From contig MU119287.1 of the NCBI GenBank assembly GCA_014904845.1, positions 124,001-188,000 on the forward strand: 64,000 bases of DNA, given 5' to 3'. Origin of the DNA: Acephala macrosclerotiorum. Taxonomy: Eukaryota; Ascomycota; Leotiomycetes; Helotiales; Mollisiaceae. A program made the position numbers and the translations under genes. Below, in pieces: positions 12,901-24,116 of this stretch. Under the pieces are notes generated by a model, which was not told where the DNA came from, searched no databases, and saw only the letters and a program-made list of their open reading frames with translations. Numbering within the stretch: the stretch's first letter is position 1; every line of letters begins with the position of its first letter.

Positions 12901-15900
12901 GAGAGAACCAAGCTCAATATGCGACTTGATGTTCTTCTTGAGCCTTTTGCGCCAGATAATTTAGTCAACGCTTGGAAGAAATTCACCCTTTTCAGAAACA
13001 TGATGCAAGTACCTGGTACCATGCCAGTAGCCGCTTTGCGCAAGAAAGAATATTATCAGGGCGAGGAATTAGCAAGAAGCATAACCAGGTTGTTAGTGGA
13101 ATGGAAGTTGCGACTACAACGTTCGCCTAATGGGGTATACGTCCAAATGTCAACAAAACCAGAGGACGAATTCGACGGAGCGGCGCTCATTCTCAATCCG
13201 AGGCAAACTGGGCGAAGCACGAATTTCCGCCTTCATGCGCCGAAAGACCTCTCGGCGCCCATAGGTACATCGGAGGTGATTGAATACCAGCCTTTGAACG
13301 TAGAAAAGCTCGACGTCTACTACAAGGACAAGGAACTGAGAACGAAGATTCTCAGAAGACTAATGGACCGAATTAATGTACTCCTGAAAAAACGAAGGAG
13401 AAGTGATCCGCTGAACAGAGAAGACAGCGAAGAATTACTCGATAAGCTCCTCGGATTCATGTCTCCTAGTCTTCTGAAAATCGAATCAGAACTTTGGGAG
13501 CTTGATCAGAAGGTTAGAGACGTTACTATCCCTCGTAATCTCGATGACGAGGAAAGGTTCGAGCGGCTAAACATATCCTTCAACTCCTTATATGATAAAT
13601 GGTTGGACGGGTTTCCTCCGCAAGGCATCTGGATCTGCACCGTGGACCTCCCGGAAGAAAAAGTAACGCAGCCTGGGCCACTGTTCTTGGAGGATCCGAA
13701 GTTCTGGGATTACTGGACACAAAAGGAACTGGATGGACCCGTTGAAACTCTATCCTGCCGACGGCCTCGTCGCTCGTGGGAACTTCCAAAGCACATCAAG
13801 GTTAGACTGGAAATGTCGAATCAGTACTTGGAAGGGACCTTGTCACATGAAAACATCGATGAAGTTGAACTCATTTTGAAACTCACTTATCGCCACGTCG
13901 GACAACCACTTCGCATCCAGATTCACGCCGAGCTCAATCGACAATTAGGCGAATCTTTGCGCCCAGAAGAAGCTGTCGTCATGGAAACAATGCAATCCCT
14001 GGCATTCCGCGGCTGGAAGAATTACATCAAAAGGACTTTCGAGGAAGACAGGGAAAACAGGCTGCCAAAGAACCAAAAAGCAATCAGGATCGTCGAGTTC
14101 GTTCCCGGGCGTTATTACACGTATTTCGGGATCCCTCTTCGATCTGAGGACAACCTCACGAGTCCCTATCCACCTGGTGCTGAATCATTCTGGGACTCAA
14201 TCGCAGAGGACTATATCACCACTTATTGGGGGCAACTTGCAAACCTTGCAAATGCATTTCTCAAATTTGCAGCACGCGTTCGAAACCAATCGCGTCTGAC
14301 GGCGGATGAGATTTCTGCTTTGAGATTGAATATACTCAATCTTGGAAATAAGACTCAAGAAACTCGCGAGAACTTAGTCATTGGGGTCCTCGACCGTCCA
14401 GATATTATCAATGTATTCCCACCGCTGACCTCTGACCAGCAAGCTATCCTTGCGCGGGAGTATAGGGATATTCTCATGGATAGATGGGTGCGTTCATACG
14501 CAGAGATAGTTGAACATGCTGCCTCGATGCCAGTGTTAAGGACAGTTGACAGGTTGATTGTTAAAGCGCGACCAGGAGAACCATTCCGCAGCGGAGTGCC
14601 TGTCATCGCTACGCCAAGTAAATGCGAGATCCGCGAACTCGAAATTGAGCTTAACAATCTTTTAACAAGAGAGCGCTCCAAAACTATTCAGCCTCGGGAA
14701 CAAGAAGAGCTGGATTTTCTACTCAGATCATTACTGCCTCCCAATTTGCAAATGGCGAAGGAGCGGTTGGATAAGCTTCACGAAAGCTATGTCACATTAC
14801 CAGGGCTGAACATGAGCGAGACTATACAGTACAACAGATACCAGCAGCGGTACAAGCAAGAGTTTGCAGCTTTCAAGCAAAACCTCGAACCACGGGGTAT
14901 TCTCCTAGACAGGTGGTGGTACCCAGCCGATGTCACTGCGCAAGCATGTTCTCGTGCTCGCATGTGGAAGGAGGCGACAGAGAAGGATGTCAACGCAGGC
15001 ACTTATCCCGCTACAAGCAGCAGCCTCGAAGATGAGCATATCGGTCAATGGCATGGTCTGTACCAGGAAATGAAGGACTATGCCGACACGGAGAACGACA
15101 ACACAGTTAACAAACCGGCTAAAGAAGCCAGGTTACTTTTTGATTCAATGCCTGAGCATCTTATCACCCTGGGAAAGGAGATCCACAATTCCAAGGAGCT
15201 TGTAAGTAAGCTACCCGCAGCCACTAGCAATGAGGAAACTCGACAGCGCTCGCACGCATTGGCGTGGGTCGAAGACTTGATAGGTCAATTCGTAAGAGCT
15301 TGGACAAGATGGATCGTCGGAATGCCTGTGAGCTCACTTCCCCTAACGAAGGTTTGATGATACTGATCCTCCATGAAAGCCTTCGCAACTGAATTCTCTT
15401 CGGTCCGCTGCCGGAGGGAACTTACGTTCAAACACCGGCGGAAATACTTCGGGCGGTGGGGCACTGAATAATGGAGTAGGCGTCAACTTCAGTAGCAAGG
15501 CTGAAAGAAGAGGTATCAAGAGAGCAGCCATCGAACTCGCCCTCAATCTCCTCGCCACTAATCAGGAGCAACACCGTCCCCTTGACATCTACCGAAACCT
15601 TGACCTACCTGGAAAGTATCACTCCATCGATGAAGGTGTACCACTATGTTTGCCCTTGGAGCCTTGGCAACGTCCTGTCGAGCAGGACCCGTTTCACTAT
15701 ACCAAAAAACTGACGGCATTTCATCAAGCGAAAGAATCCGAATATAATAATGCGCGTACCCAGCAAGAGAACAGTCACCCCAGTGAACTTCCTGTTCCTG
15801 CTAACTACATGGGACCCATTGCACCAGCAGACACAAGAGACGTCGAGGAAGCCAAGAGGCGATGGCTGGCTCATCTGGCACAAGTCAATGTCCGCTTACA

Positions 15901-18278
15901 ACACGCGAATCTGGACGCTACGCGACCCCTCTTGCAAGAACTGCTTTTGTGTTACGTGGCTGGGAGCAATCTCCAACGAGACCCTGACGATGTCCGGGAC
16001 CAAGATGTAAGGTTAACAATACACGACGTGAACCTCCTGAATGAATTAGCAGAACCATCTTGGGATGAACTCAGACAAAAGTACCCAGAACCCACTCCAA
16101 ATACAATTGGTTACGCTGCTCTTCTCAAGCAGCAGCAAGACGACAAGAATTTTGAGCAAGAGTTGAACGTGCTCGACTGGAGTGGCCGGACATGGCAGCC
16201 AGGAAATAATTGGAACACAACTAACGTTCTAGCACAACGACCATATCAACAGAATGTCGACAGTGTGCAAGGGTATTCCATAACTGATCTTGCGCAGGCA
16301 ATCACTAACGCTCGGCTTGATAATGATAGAGCTGCTGGTGCCAAAATGGCTTCCCCATTGATTTCAAGGGAGGAAACTGCAGATCGCTTGGGTAGATTAC
16401 AGACCTTGCGACGGATACAGTAAGTAGAACCTCTTAACGCAATTGTCATTGCTAATCATCGTAGCTTGAACAAACCCGCGAATGATCCGTTCGAAACGCT
16501 AGTAGCCAAGATTCCTTTGAGTGGACATCCAGAGAATAAGTACATTCTCTCTCGAGACGCCGTGCAACGGTCACCTGGAGTTTTCTTTGATGCCGTTAGA
16601 GGCGAATACCAAGTTCGATACGATGCAAATGGTAAAATGGGACCCCCCATAGTCCAGCCTAACAAGTATGAGCATCTACGATCAATTGCATACCGGATTG
16701 GTCGTGACACCTCTGATGCCTTGAAGACAAGGAGCGCTCCAAAAACGTCTAGGAGACTACTGGTTCATGAGCAGATTAAAGCTCTGCAAGATACGCGATT
16801 AAGAATGCTTCCAGAGGGGAAAGAAGAAGAAGATGTGCAGAACATGGCATTAGAATTACATAAGATTGCACCATATCTTGCTCCAGAGCATGCAATCGTG
16901 GTTGACAAAGAACCTCCAAAAATCGAGCCGTCTGACGCAGCGATGCTACTGCAGATGCAGATGCTCGAGGAAATCAGTAATGCCTGGGAACCTCGCTTCC
17001 CTGGGCAGTCCGAGCGACTGTGGAGTTTTGCTGATGATAGGGTTGCACCGCAGACCACGACCATCAATGGTCGGACAGTCCAGCCCAGACGTAGAATAAC
17101 TCAATTTTTCGACGTTAGACGATTCCCGGCATGCTGTCAAGACACTGCTACAAAGACCGCCATTGCCCAATCAGGCCCACAGTTGCAGACTCGAACTTCG
17201 ACAACGACCACAAACACTACGGTTCCAGTACAACAGACTCCCGCGGAACAGCGAGCTGAGGCTCTCAAAAAGAACGTCAGACATATACAAGGACAGCGGC
17301 CGCACTTTCCGTTTGGAGAAACGCCATATCAGCAAGCTTACCAAAGCTTTTGCATGGAATGGGATTTGGCTGATGGTAAGCATATCCACCATGTCAACTG
17401 AATGAGCTAACATATCTCCAGTCCCTGAGTTTCAAGCTCCTCCGGCCCCTCGACGAGGCTTGTTCGCCAAACGTCCGTCGCCAGAACCAGCTGATCCCTT
17501 CGGTCTCCCACCAATCCCACCAAACTGGCAGCCAGACAACATCTCTGCAGCAGAGAAGCGTGCCCAGCTCATTGAGGCTGCAAAGAATACACCAGGATTT
17601 CCTAATCCCAACATTCTCGAGAACTATCATACGCCTGCAGAGATCCGGGCCATGAAACAGCGCGAAGCATTCGACAAAATTCAGCACGAACTAGAGCTAG
17701 CGCAGGATTCTATTGTCGCACTTGTCAATGAGGGTTATGCGAAGAACAACAAGAAGACATTCGCGCAGCTAACGCCTCAAGAGTTTAGCCAGGCTTGTGA
17801 CCGTCTGCAAATTGATAAGCAGACTGGCAGGTTCAGACCAGATGATTCTAACAAGAAGACTCCGGAGAAGAAAACGCCCTCAATTTGGGACTGGTTCCGG
17901 AAGGTTAGACAAGGTGGCAGTACCGGCCCCGAGAAAGAAAACGAGAAAGCAAAATGGCACACTGAACAGGATACTGGGGATGCGGCTGCGAACGAGGGTG
18001 GTGGCGCAGCACCAGAGGAGAAGGCGAAACAAGAAAGTCAAGACTATGGACCTGAGAAGCCAAAAGTTTCCAAGGAATCCAAGGTCAAGAAAAAGAAGTC
18101 CAAAGAAAAGACTCCTGATCTTCAAGCAAGCGTTGAGGATACTGAGGATGAGGAAATCAAGCAGGAGCAAAGGGGATTTGATGGCACGAGCAAGAGCAAG
18201 GGTTCAAACAAGAGGGCTGCACCACTAGCTCCGAGGAGGACATCGCCGAGGAAAAGACCAAGAAAAGCTGAGGCTTGA
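9998..18278 (+). CDS. Giant 2,693-residue modular protein, family not recognised
   Basis: Five exons: 9,998-10,011, 10,068-15,327, 15,380-16,419, 16,465-17,375 and 17,422-18,278. Introns are 56, 52, 45 and 46 nt, all GT-AG; summed length is 8,082 nt and all junctions keep frame. The ATG has an AAGATGG context, and exon 1 joins to a PPPDPFDPNKYSF-like start. Residues about 240-1,600 hold about ten copies of a diverged helical module, starting near 244, 369, 506, 632, 746, 920, 1,096, 1,253, 1,396 and 1,523. Each has an 'xINxLLxx...ELExLLxxxxPxxLxxL' helix pair and is followed by a short basic/proline stretch with a strand-like 'KxPxxxxF/Y' segment. A Ser-rich linker lies near residues 850-880 and a Gly/Asn linker near 1,770-1,790. 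Residues about 2,548-2,693 are charged and lysine-rich, ending SPRKRPRKAEA, a likely nuclear localisation signal. No enzyme motif, membrane segment or signal peptide is seen. It may be a scaffold working with its divergent neighbour; that is inference. Confidence 0.72.
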
Positions 18279-19345
18279 ATTTAGGCTGGTTGGAAAAGCG
18301 TGAGAAAATGGGTTTGTGGCTTGGACAGCAATGTTTTGTTGGTATTGAATTCTAGAGAGACAGTTTTGTACGAGTAGTTATTTATTGCTATTGTGAAATT
18401 GAAGTTTTTCCTTGTTCAGATATTTCTGTCTATGTGTCTGAGGTGGAACCACTGTCTTGACTCGGGAAGCTGTGGGATGGTGGAAATCATCCCACTAGTT
18501 CAGCGCCGGGGCTAGATATTCTGGCCAAAGAAGGTTTTTGAGGTTAAATATTCTCTGGATGGAGGTCATTTCACTAGGTTAGCTTTTACCTTGGCTTTGA
18601 AGTTCCCTGGAACAGTTTGGTCGAGGCAGCAAGAATTGAGACTTTTTAGATTTCGAAATTCACCACGTTGCCATCCTCCCGACCAATATTCACGTTTGAT
18701 TAGTGTGAGGGGGACGATGAATACACTAACTATATCAACTAAATACCTCGAGATATCAGTGAAACATTGTTAGGGAAAGGCGCTAGTTGCAACTTGAGGT
18801 GCGCAAAATATCAAGTCGAAGAACACAAGTCTGGGTGCATAGATTCACTATAGCTCAGGTTCCGAGGCGTTCTTATGACTACAAAGTCACGGCTATGAGT
18901 TAAAGACAGTATGAAGTGAATATTGCTCAAATAACTTGTCCATTGCTGTTAGATCAGAAGTTGTGGTAAAGTGTTGTTAGAGTGCTGTACGCTGCGCCTG
19001 TCGTTGATCAGATGACGTGACAACGGCCCATAGTGGAGCGCATCTACCATTTTGACCCACCAAAAGCTTACTTCAGACGATTTAGTAAGAGTACAAACAT
19101 CCACTAGCACCGTTCCGCAGACGAGGATGCCTCTGGGAGCATAAATAGCCCCCCACGTTCCCTCATACCACCTTTTCCTCTTCCATACCACGACAACGAG
19201 TTCCACTCTCAATCTTCAAGACAACTTCAACAATAATTGACCTTAGTTCAGCTTCTTCTCACACTCAAGCAATTCCCTTTCCGCAACTCCACTTCCTCCT
19301 TTACACAACTTCTTCGACCTGCACAACTTGAACGGGATCGCAAAG
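18279..19345. other. Intergenic region with TATA-like box for the secreted-protein gene
   Basis: No gene seen. An ATAAATAG box near 19,141 lies about 200 bp before the ATG of the secreted-protein gene and is followed by a pyrimidine-rich leader, a typical fungal arrangement for a strongly regulated gene. Confidence 0.4.
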
Positions 19346-20237
19346 ATGATGTTCGCAACTACCATCATGGCCCTTGTTGGTCTTTCTGCTATCCCAATGG
19401 TAATATCTCCTCTTCGAGCTCCTGATATGAGCCAAAGCTGACATGATATGTGCATAGACCCTCGCTGGTGTTGCCCTAAACGATGTCCCAAAGGGCTTGT
19501 CCGTCCGCACTGGTCCTAGCACTCCTTACCCTCTTGGTGTTATGACCTTCACCGGTGAGCTTGGTGGTCATCAAGTCCAACTCAATGGCTCTGTTCAGGT
19601 ATGCCATCCGAATTGGATGACGTCCTTGCTTGCTCTCAAACTATGGCTGACTGGTTAATAGGAGATCCATGCGCAGATGAAGGCCAAGTACCCCGACTTC
19701 GATGCTGATGCACTTGTTCGTGCCCGCAAGCTCGCTGCTCGTGATGGCGGCTCTGACGTTACCCTCGCTGCTCGTAACAAGGTAAGATACTAGCTTCTAC
19801 CCTGAATCCATCTTTGTGAAAGGCGCATATCTGACTGGTCATAGGAGCTTCCTGGTAACTGCTGCCCCTGCCCCGGTAATGAGCAATGGGCTTGGGCCGA
19901 CGCTGGTCGTATTCAAGAAGGCGTTGACTATCTTAACAACTTCAATGGTCTCTGTAACGTCGGTGCTACATCATGTGTAAGTCCTTGTCTGCGCATTGAC
20001 TCCTGGTCTTTGCTGACTTGCTTCAAGGTTCGGATCTCCTGCTCGTGGAACTCCGGCATCTACCTCTGTAACGACGCTGACCATGCCATTGCACCCAGCT
20101 GTGTCTATATTGCCTCCTACGCAACTGATCTCATTAATCACTGCGTCATCTACAACCCCATTGGCCAAGGTTATGTCTGCGGTCAGGAATTCGACACCGA
20201 TCGCTACAACGTCATCGTCCACGATGATAGCTGTTAG
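19346..20237 (+). CDS. Small secreted cysteine-rich protein
   Basis: Five exons, 19,346-19,399, 19,458-19,598, 19,662-19,781, 19,845-19,976 and 20,028-20,237, all phase 0, give 218 residues. The first 20 or so residues are a hydrophobic signal peptide (MMFATTIMALVGLSAIPM, then an Ala/Gly/Val stretch). The mature part has a variable N-terminal half, with KLAAR as a possible Kex2-like processing region. A C-terminal half carries 11 cysteines: a CCPC cluster, GLC, TSC, ISC, YLC, PSC, NHC, YVC and a final DSC. Each exon is a whole number of codons, so exon shuffling would keep frame. Size, secretion and cysteine content fit an effector or defence-type secreted protein, but I do not recognise a characterised family and no activity can be assigned. 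A decayed paralogue follows directly downstream. Confidence 0.8.
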
Positions 20238-20795
20238 ATGGGCTGATGGATCTTGCTTGCTTTGAATTTCTCGACACTTGAGATGCCTCGAGGACTGGGA
20301 TTGCTGGGCCGCATAAATTCTTGAGTCTCCGCATTGCGATGGGTTGTCTTCGGATATGCAGAAAAACTGGGTTTGGTATTTTCGTAGAAATTCGGTCAGC
20401 CATAAAAACAGCTGTGAATGGAATTACCATTCAGGCAAACTTTCGGAGTCTGAATGAAGTGGTGAACACCATTGTGACTTGACGCACTATTCTTTTGCCT
20501 GCTGACTTTGATTAATATTTGGGATCTTGAAAGCCATGGACTCTTAACTCACCTGATTCCCCATTAACCTTGCTCGTTCCAGGAGATGTCCGTTCCAAGC
20601 GGCATACTTGCTTGTATCCAAACCTTCTACCTCCATGAATTTCTTCCCCATTTCGCAACGTCCATATTCTGCCCCTGCCTTGATTGAGGTAACTCGAACT
20701 ACACAGTGCTCCCACAAATCATAGTCTTTGACGTTTCCTCTGCTTCCTCTTTCACCTGTCTCTTCCATGCACTTGCTTCGAAGAAAATCGCAACA

Positions 20796-21640
20796 ATGAA
20801 GCTCAATGCTCTCCTCAACAGCCTTCTGTACCTATTTGCTTCTCCATTGGTAATGATTCGTCCCCAACATGCCCATTCCTTAGGTGCTTGACTTTTAAAA
20901 CTTAATTTCAGGTCCTCGCATCCAGTCTTCCCCATAGCCTGTCTGTTCGCACACACCTTGATGGAATAGATACCTTAAAGGTGATATTTACTAGCGAACT
21001 TGGTGGCTATCAAGTCCTACTCAACGGCAGCATCCAGATCCGAAACCCCCTCTCACCATCGTGATCTCATCTATGCTATCCGCAAACGGGAGATCCATGC
21101 TCAAATAAAGCAACTCTATCCCAACTTCGATCCTAACGCCATCTTTACTAACCATACTCTTGATACCGAGCTGAGGAGAACAAGAGTGACTACAATTGCT
21201 GGCCCGTGCTCCGGCAACCAGACTGGAAGCGCTGTTCGACGGAAAGCATTCAAGCCAGTATCCGATACCTGATTAGCTTGAATGGAGTCTGCAATGTTGG
21301 ACCTTAGAGTTGCGTGAGAATTAGCTATAGTTGGGATGCTGTTATCTATCTTTGCAATAATCTTGGACTCCCTTCTACTCGGGGAGGTGCCGGGCTAATT
21401 TGAAACAGAGAGATTACCTGATTAAACCAAGCTGCATATGCAATGCCAGTAAGCCCTCCACATCTTCCACCGAAATTTATGCTTAGTATGGGAACAAACT
21501 GACCGTTCATCTTCTAGGTTATGCCCAGGACATCGTCGGTAAATGCAATCGGTACGTCCCAGAGGTAATAAATGGATATGGCATGTCTCTGATTAGGCGT
21601 GGGATACCTATGAACTTTATGTTAATTTTTTCTCATGCCG
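20796..21640 (+). pseudogene. Decayed tandem paralogue of the secreted cysteine-rich gene
   Basis: Exon 1 (20,796-20,849) is 54 nt, the same as in the upstream gene, with a signal-peptide-like start and an intact GT-AG intron to 20,911. Shared blocks follow in order: SLSVRT, SELGGYQVLLNGSIQ, REIHAQIKQLYPNFDPNA, LNGVCNVG, SCVRISYSW, IYLCNN and a YAQDIVGKC segment. The second intron has lost both splice sites (donor GT is now AT, acceptor AG is now GG) and contains a TGA in the read-through. A TAG interrupts the VCNVG/SCVRIS region. The cysteine-rich 3' part is scrambled after about 21,400. I see no way to read a full protein. Confidence 0.72.
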
Positions 21641-21970
21641 GTTCTGCTTTGGTCTCTAGAGGTGAGCAGCAGCCGCTTTAACCTGAGCCGAGGGGGAGAT
21701 TGCTTGTGCGGAGCCTGAGTCCCCCTGGGTTACCATAATGTGGGTCCCATTTTGTCCCCCTCTGGCCCCCTGGTTTTGCTTGGCTAGAGTTTTCGAGCTG
21801 AGTTTACTAGTGGACCCGTTCTACCCTCCTTACAATGGTTCCTGCCGGAGCCGATTTGGACCCTCACGTCAAGCAGATGTATGCTTTAGCCTAATTGCTT
21901 TCTTCAATTCCTCTACAGCAATGCCATAATTAATGGGTTAGATCATGTTTCCCCTCGTTTTGCATATCTA
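21641..21970. other. Intergenic spacer
   Basis: No gene or repeat recognised. A C/G-run-rich stretch lies near 21,720-21,800 (several GTCCCCCT-like runs). Confidence 0.3.
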
Positions 21971-21974
21971 AGGT

Positions 21975-22520
21975 TCGCTTGAAGATTGCCTCTCAACTCA
22001 CCTTCGTTATTCCATGCTTTATCAGCGGAGACTCCATAACAACTGCCCAGTCATGCACCGTCAAAGCAGTCTTCAAGGAAAGCTTAACTTCTTCTGTGCC
22101 TCTCTTGATCATCTCTTTGGTATAACCTGCAATCAATACTTCTTTCTTGCCCTGCTCTATCTTTATCCTCGCTACAGCAGCGACGAAATTTGAAGCATCA
22201 AGGATGCAATAATTGAGACCTTGACATAATCTCGCTCGAGTTAGTATCAATACATTTGTTTTTGTTTTCAATACACTAAACATACGTGGTGGAAGTGGAT
22301 GGGCAGCGTCCTTGCAAAGAGTGATCCTGCCTTAATAATTTTCAAATGGTATCGGCACCCAATACGCCATTGGGTCAATGTTAATGATCGTATCATCCGA
22401 CGCCCACAGATTAGCAGACCGGAAAGGTTCTGATATCTGGCTAGCGGCTCTTTTGACCCTTGCCATTCGCTCTTCATTGCTCAAGCTTGTATCTCGTTGT
22501 CCCAACCAAGACGATCCTAC
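21975..22520 (-). pseudogene. Remnant of FAD-dependent monooxygenase (C-terminal part)
   Basis: Reading the minus strand in two frames recovers ordered family landmarks. First comes a block ending IINIDPMAYWVPIPFENY, then GRITLC, then DAAHPLPP, then GLNYCILDASNFVAAVARI and EMIKRGTEEVKLSLKTAL, and last HDWAVVMESPL. This is the second FAD-contacting region (GDAAHxxxPxxGQG) and C-terminal helix of aromatic-hydroxylase-type flavoproteins. The key GD motif is spoiled: the Gly before DAAH is Lys. The PxxGQG loop is broken by a frameshift, and a TAA stop follows the ENY block. The N-terminal FAD/NADPH half is absent. It is therefore non-functional. Confidence 0.68.
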
Positions 22521-23079
22521 TTGAAAGTGTTAGACTTCCAGTGGTTTTTAGTGCTGAGTAAGTACTGCGATGGATATTAATGTCCCCGCACCTAGCTAGA
22601 TCTCATCACCTTAATCAAAAAACCAGCTCATCAAGATCATCAAATATATCACTCAGATTGACAGAAAGGTCCAAGTCCCCCCAAAAAAACAGCCGCTTAG
22701 CTGGCCGCGCCACTCAGGTCCAAGAACGGGGGCATCGTATCTAAATCTGGGAGCTAATTGGGGGAATTATTGTTGTCATTTCTATAGACTTGGATATGAA
22801 GTTTGAGGTTTGAGATCAATAGAGGATGCGGTAATTCCGATAATACTAATGCGATATCAAGGACTTTTGGTACTAGCTATAGTAAAATTCGACGAAAATA
22901 ATCATATATCAGGTTTATAGCTTCCTTTATAGCTTCCTCTGACCAATGACAGTCCTTACCGCTGCTTCCTCCCGACTGAAGGCTTCTCATGTCTTTCACT
23001 GAGCTGTCCTTGGTCAGTGGAAGTATGGCGGCCTACTGAGTCGTGTATGGTTGTTCTCTGTATCTCAAACATACGAGCA

Positions 23080-24116
23080 AGGAATGGTGAGTCCCCTTGA
23101 GTCTCTAAATCATCCTTGGAACAACCATCCTGGGAACAATCATTCTCGCCGGACCATTCATCATCGTCGTGGTTGGCGAAGCAGGGTCGGTGGGATGAAG
23201 CTACTAATGCTTTGCAATGGCTCAGGGGCGCTTCATCGCATAAAGAAGTGAAAGCTAAGCTCACCGAGATCCACGCTCAGATCGAGGAGGAGATTAGAGC
23301 AACATCTGGGCGATCTATCAAAAGAGCTGTTTCAACGGCAAATTTCTTCCGCTTGCTCTGGGCTTGTGGGATCATGATCCTTGCTGTCGGGACTGGTCAG
23401 ACTGCTATTTTGTATTATGCACCCACGGTGTTCAAGCAGATCGGCTTCACAGGCCAGAATCCAGGACTTCTCGCCAGTGGCGTGTTCACGGTTGTCAAAG
23501 TCGTCGTCACGATCGTATTTTTGACACTGGTGGTTCAGAACTTTAAGTGAAAGCACTTACTGCTGTTCGGGAGCGCCTTGATGTTTGCTATGCTGTTCAC
23601 GCTGGGGGCGTTGCTGAAGACCCATCCTCCCGTTACCAGACATTTGGCAAATAATAGCTCTAGTGGGAGAACGATGGTGCGTCTTTTTATCTACACTGAG
23701 AGACTATGCTGACCTATGTAGATGGCAAATATTTACATCTATATTATTGGATTTGCCTTGTCTTGGGGACTTCTTAGCTGGGTTTACGTTGGAGAGTAAG
23801 TTATTCACCTTGTATTTAAACTCGGCTAATTTCAAGAAAATTTCCCACCCGGATCCGCGACCATGGCATGGCGATTGCCGTTGTGGTTATCTGGTTTTTC
23901 AATTTTGTGATTTCGAAATGGGCACCGCTGATTTTTTTGCATCTCACCTGGAAGACTTGGATGGTGCGTTGTTGTCCACTTTAGGAATTTGGCTAACATG
24001 AACAGCTCTTTGGGACCTTTAATATTCTTGGCTTTATCTTTGCTATCTCCTTGCTAGAGACGAAGGGGGTGTCACTTGAGGAGATGGATGTTTTGTTTAG
24101 AGTAGTGGACGAGTAA
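23080..24116 (+). pseudogene. Truncated MFS sugar-transporter pseudogene (C-terminal half)
   Basis: The frame shows the central loop of Sugar_tr family transporters (WLAKQGRWDEATNALQWLRG), then membrane helices including TGQTAILYYAPTVFKQIGF, WGLLSWVYVGE and FPTRIRDHGMA, and a C-terminal ETKGVSLEEMD motif that is diagnostic of the family. Introns at 23,677-23,721 and 23,796-23,836 remain spliceable. A TGA at 23,548-23,550 interrupts a helix and would be CGA in an intact gene (a C-to-T change). The first six helices are missing upstream. With the adjacent monooxygenase remnant it may be the ruin of a small catabolic cluster; that link is inference. Confidence 0.75.

Noticed and set aside
15328..15357. 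Stop codon at 15,357 as the end of the giant gene
   Set aside because: A GTGAGC donor at 15,328 and an acceptor at 15,379 remove it and restore frame into a long open frame with matching character.
7351..18278. Integrated virus or giant transposon as source of the divergent pair
   Set aside because: No polymerase, integrase, capsid-like motif or terminal repeat is visible, and the genes have ordinary host-type introns.
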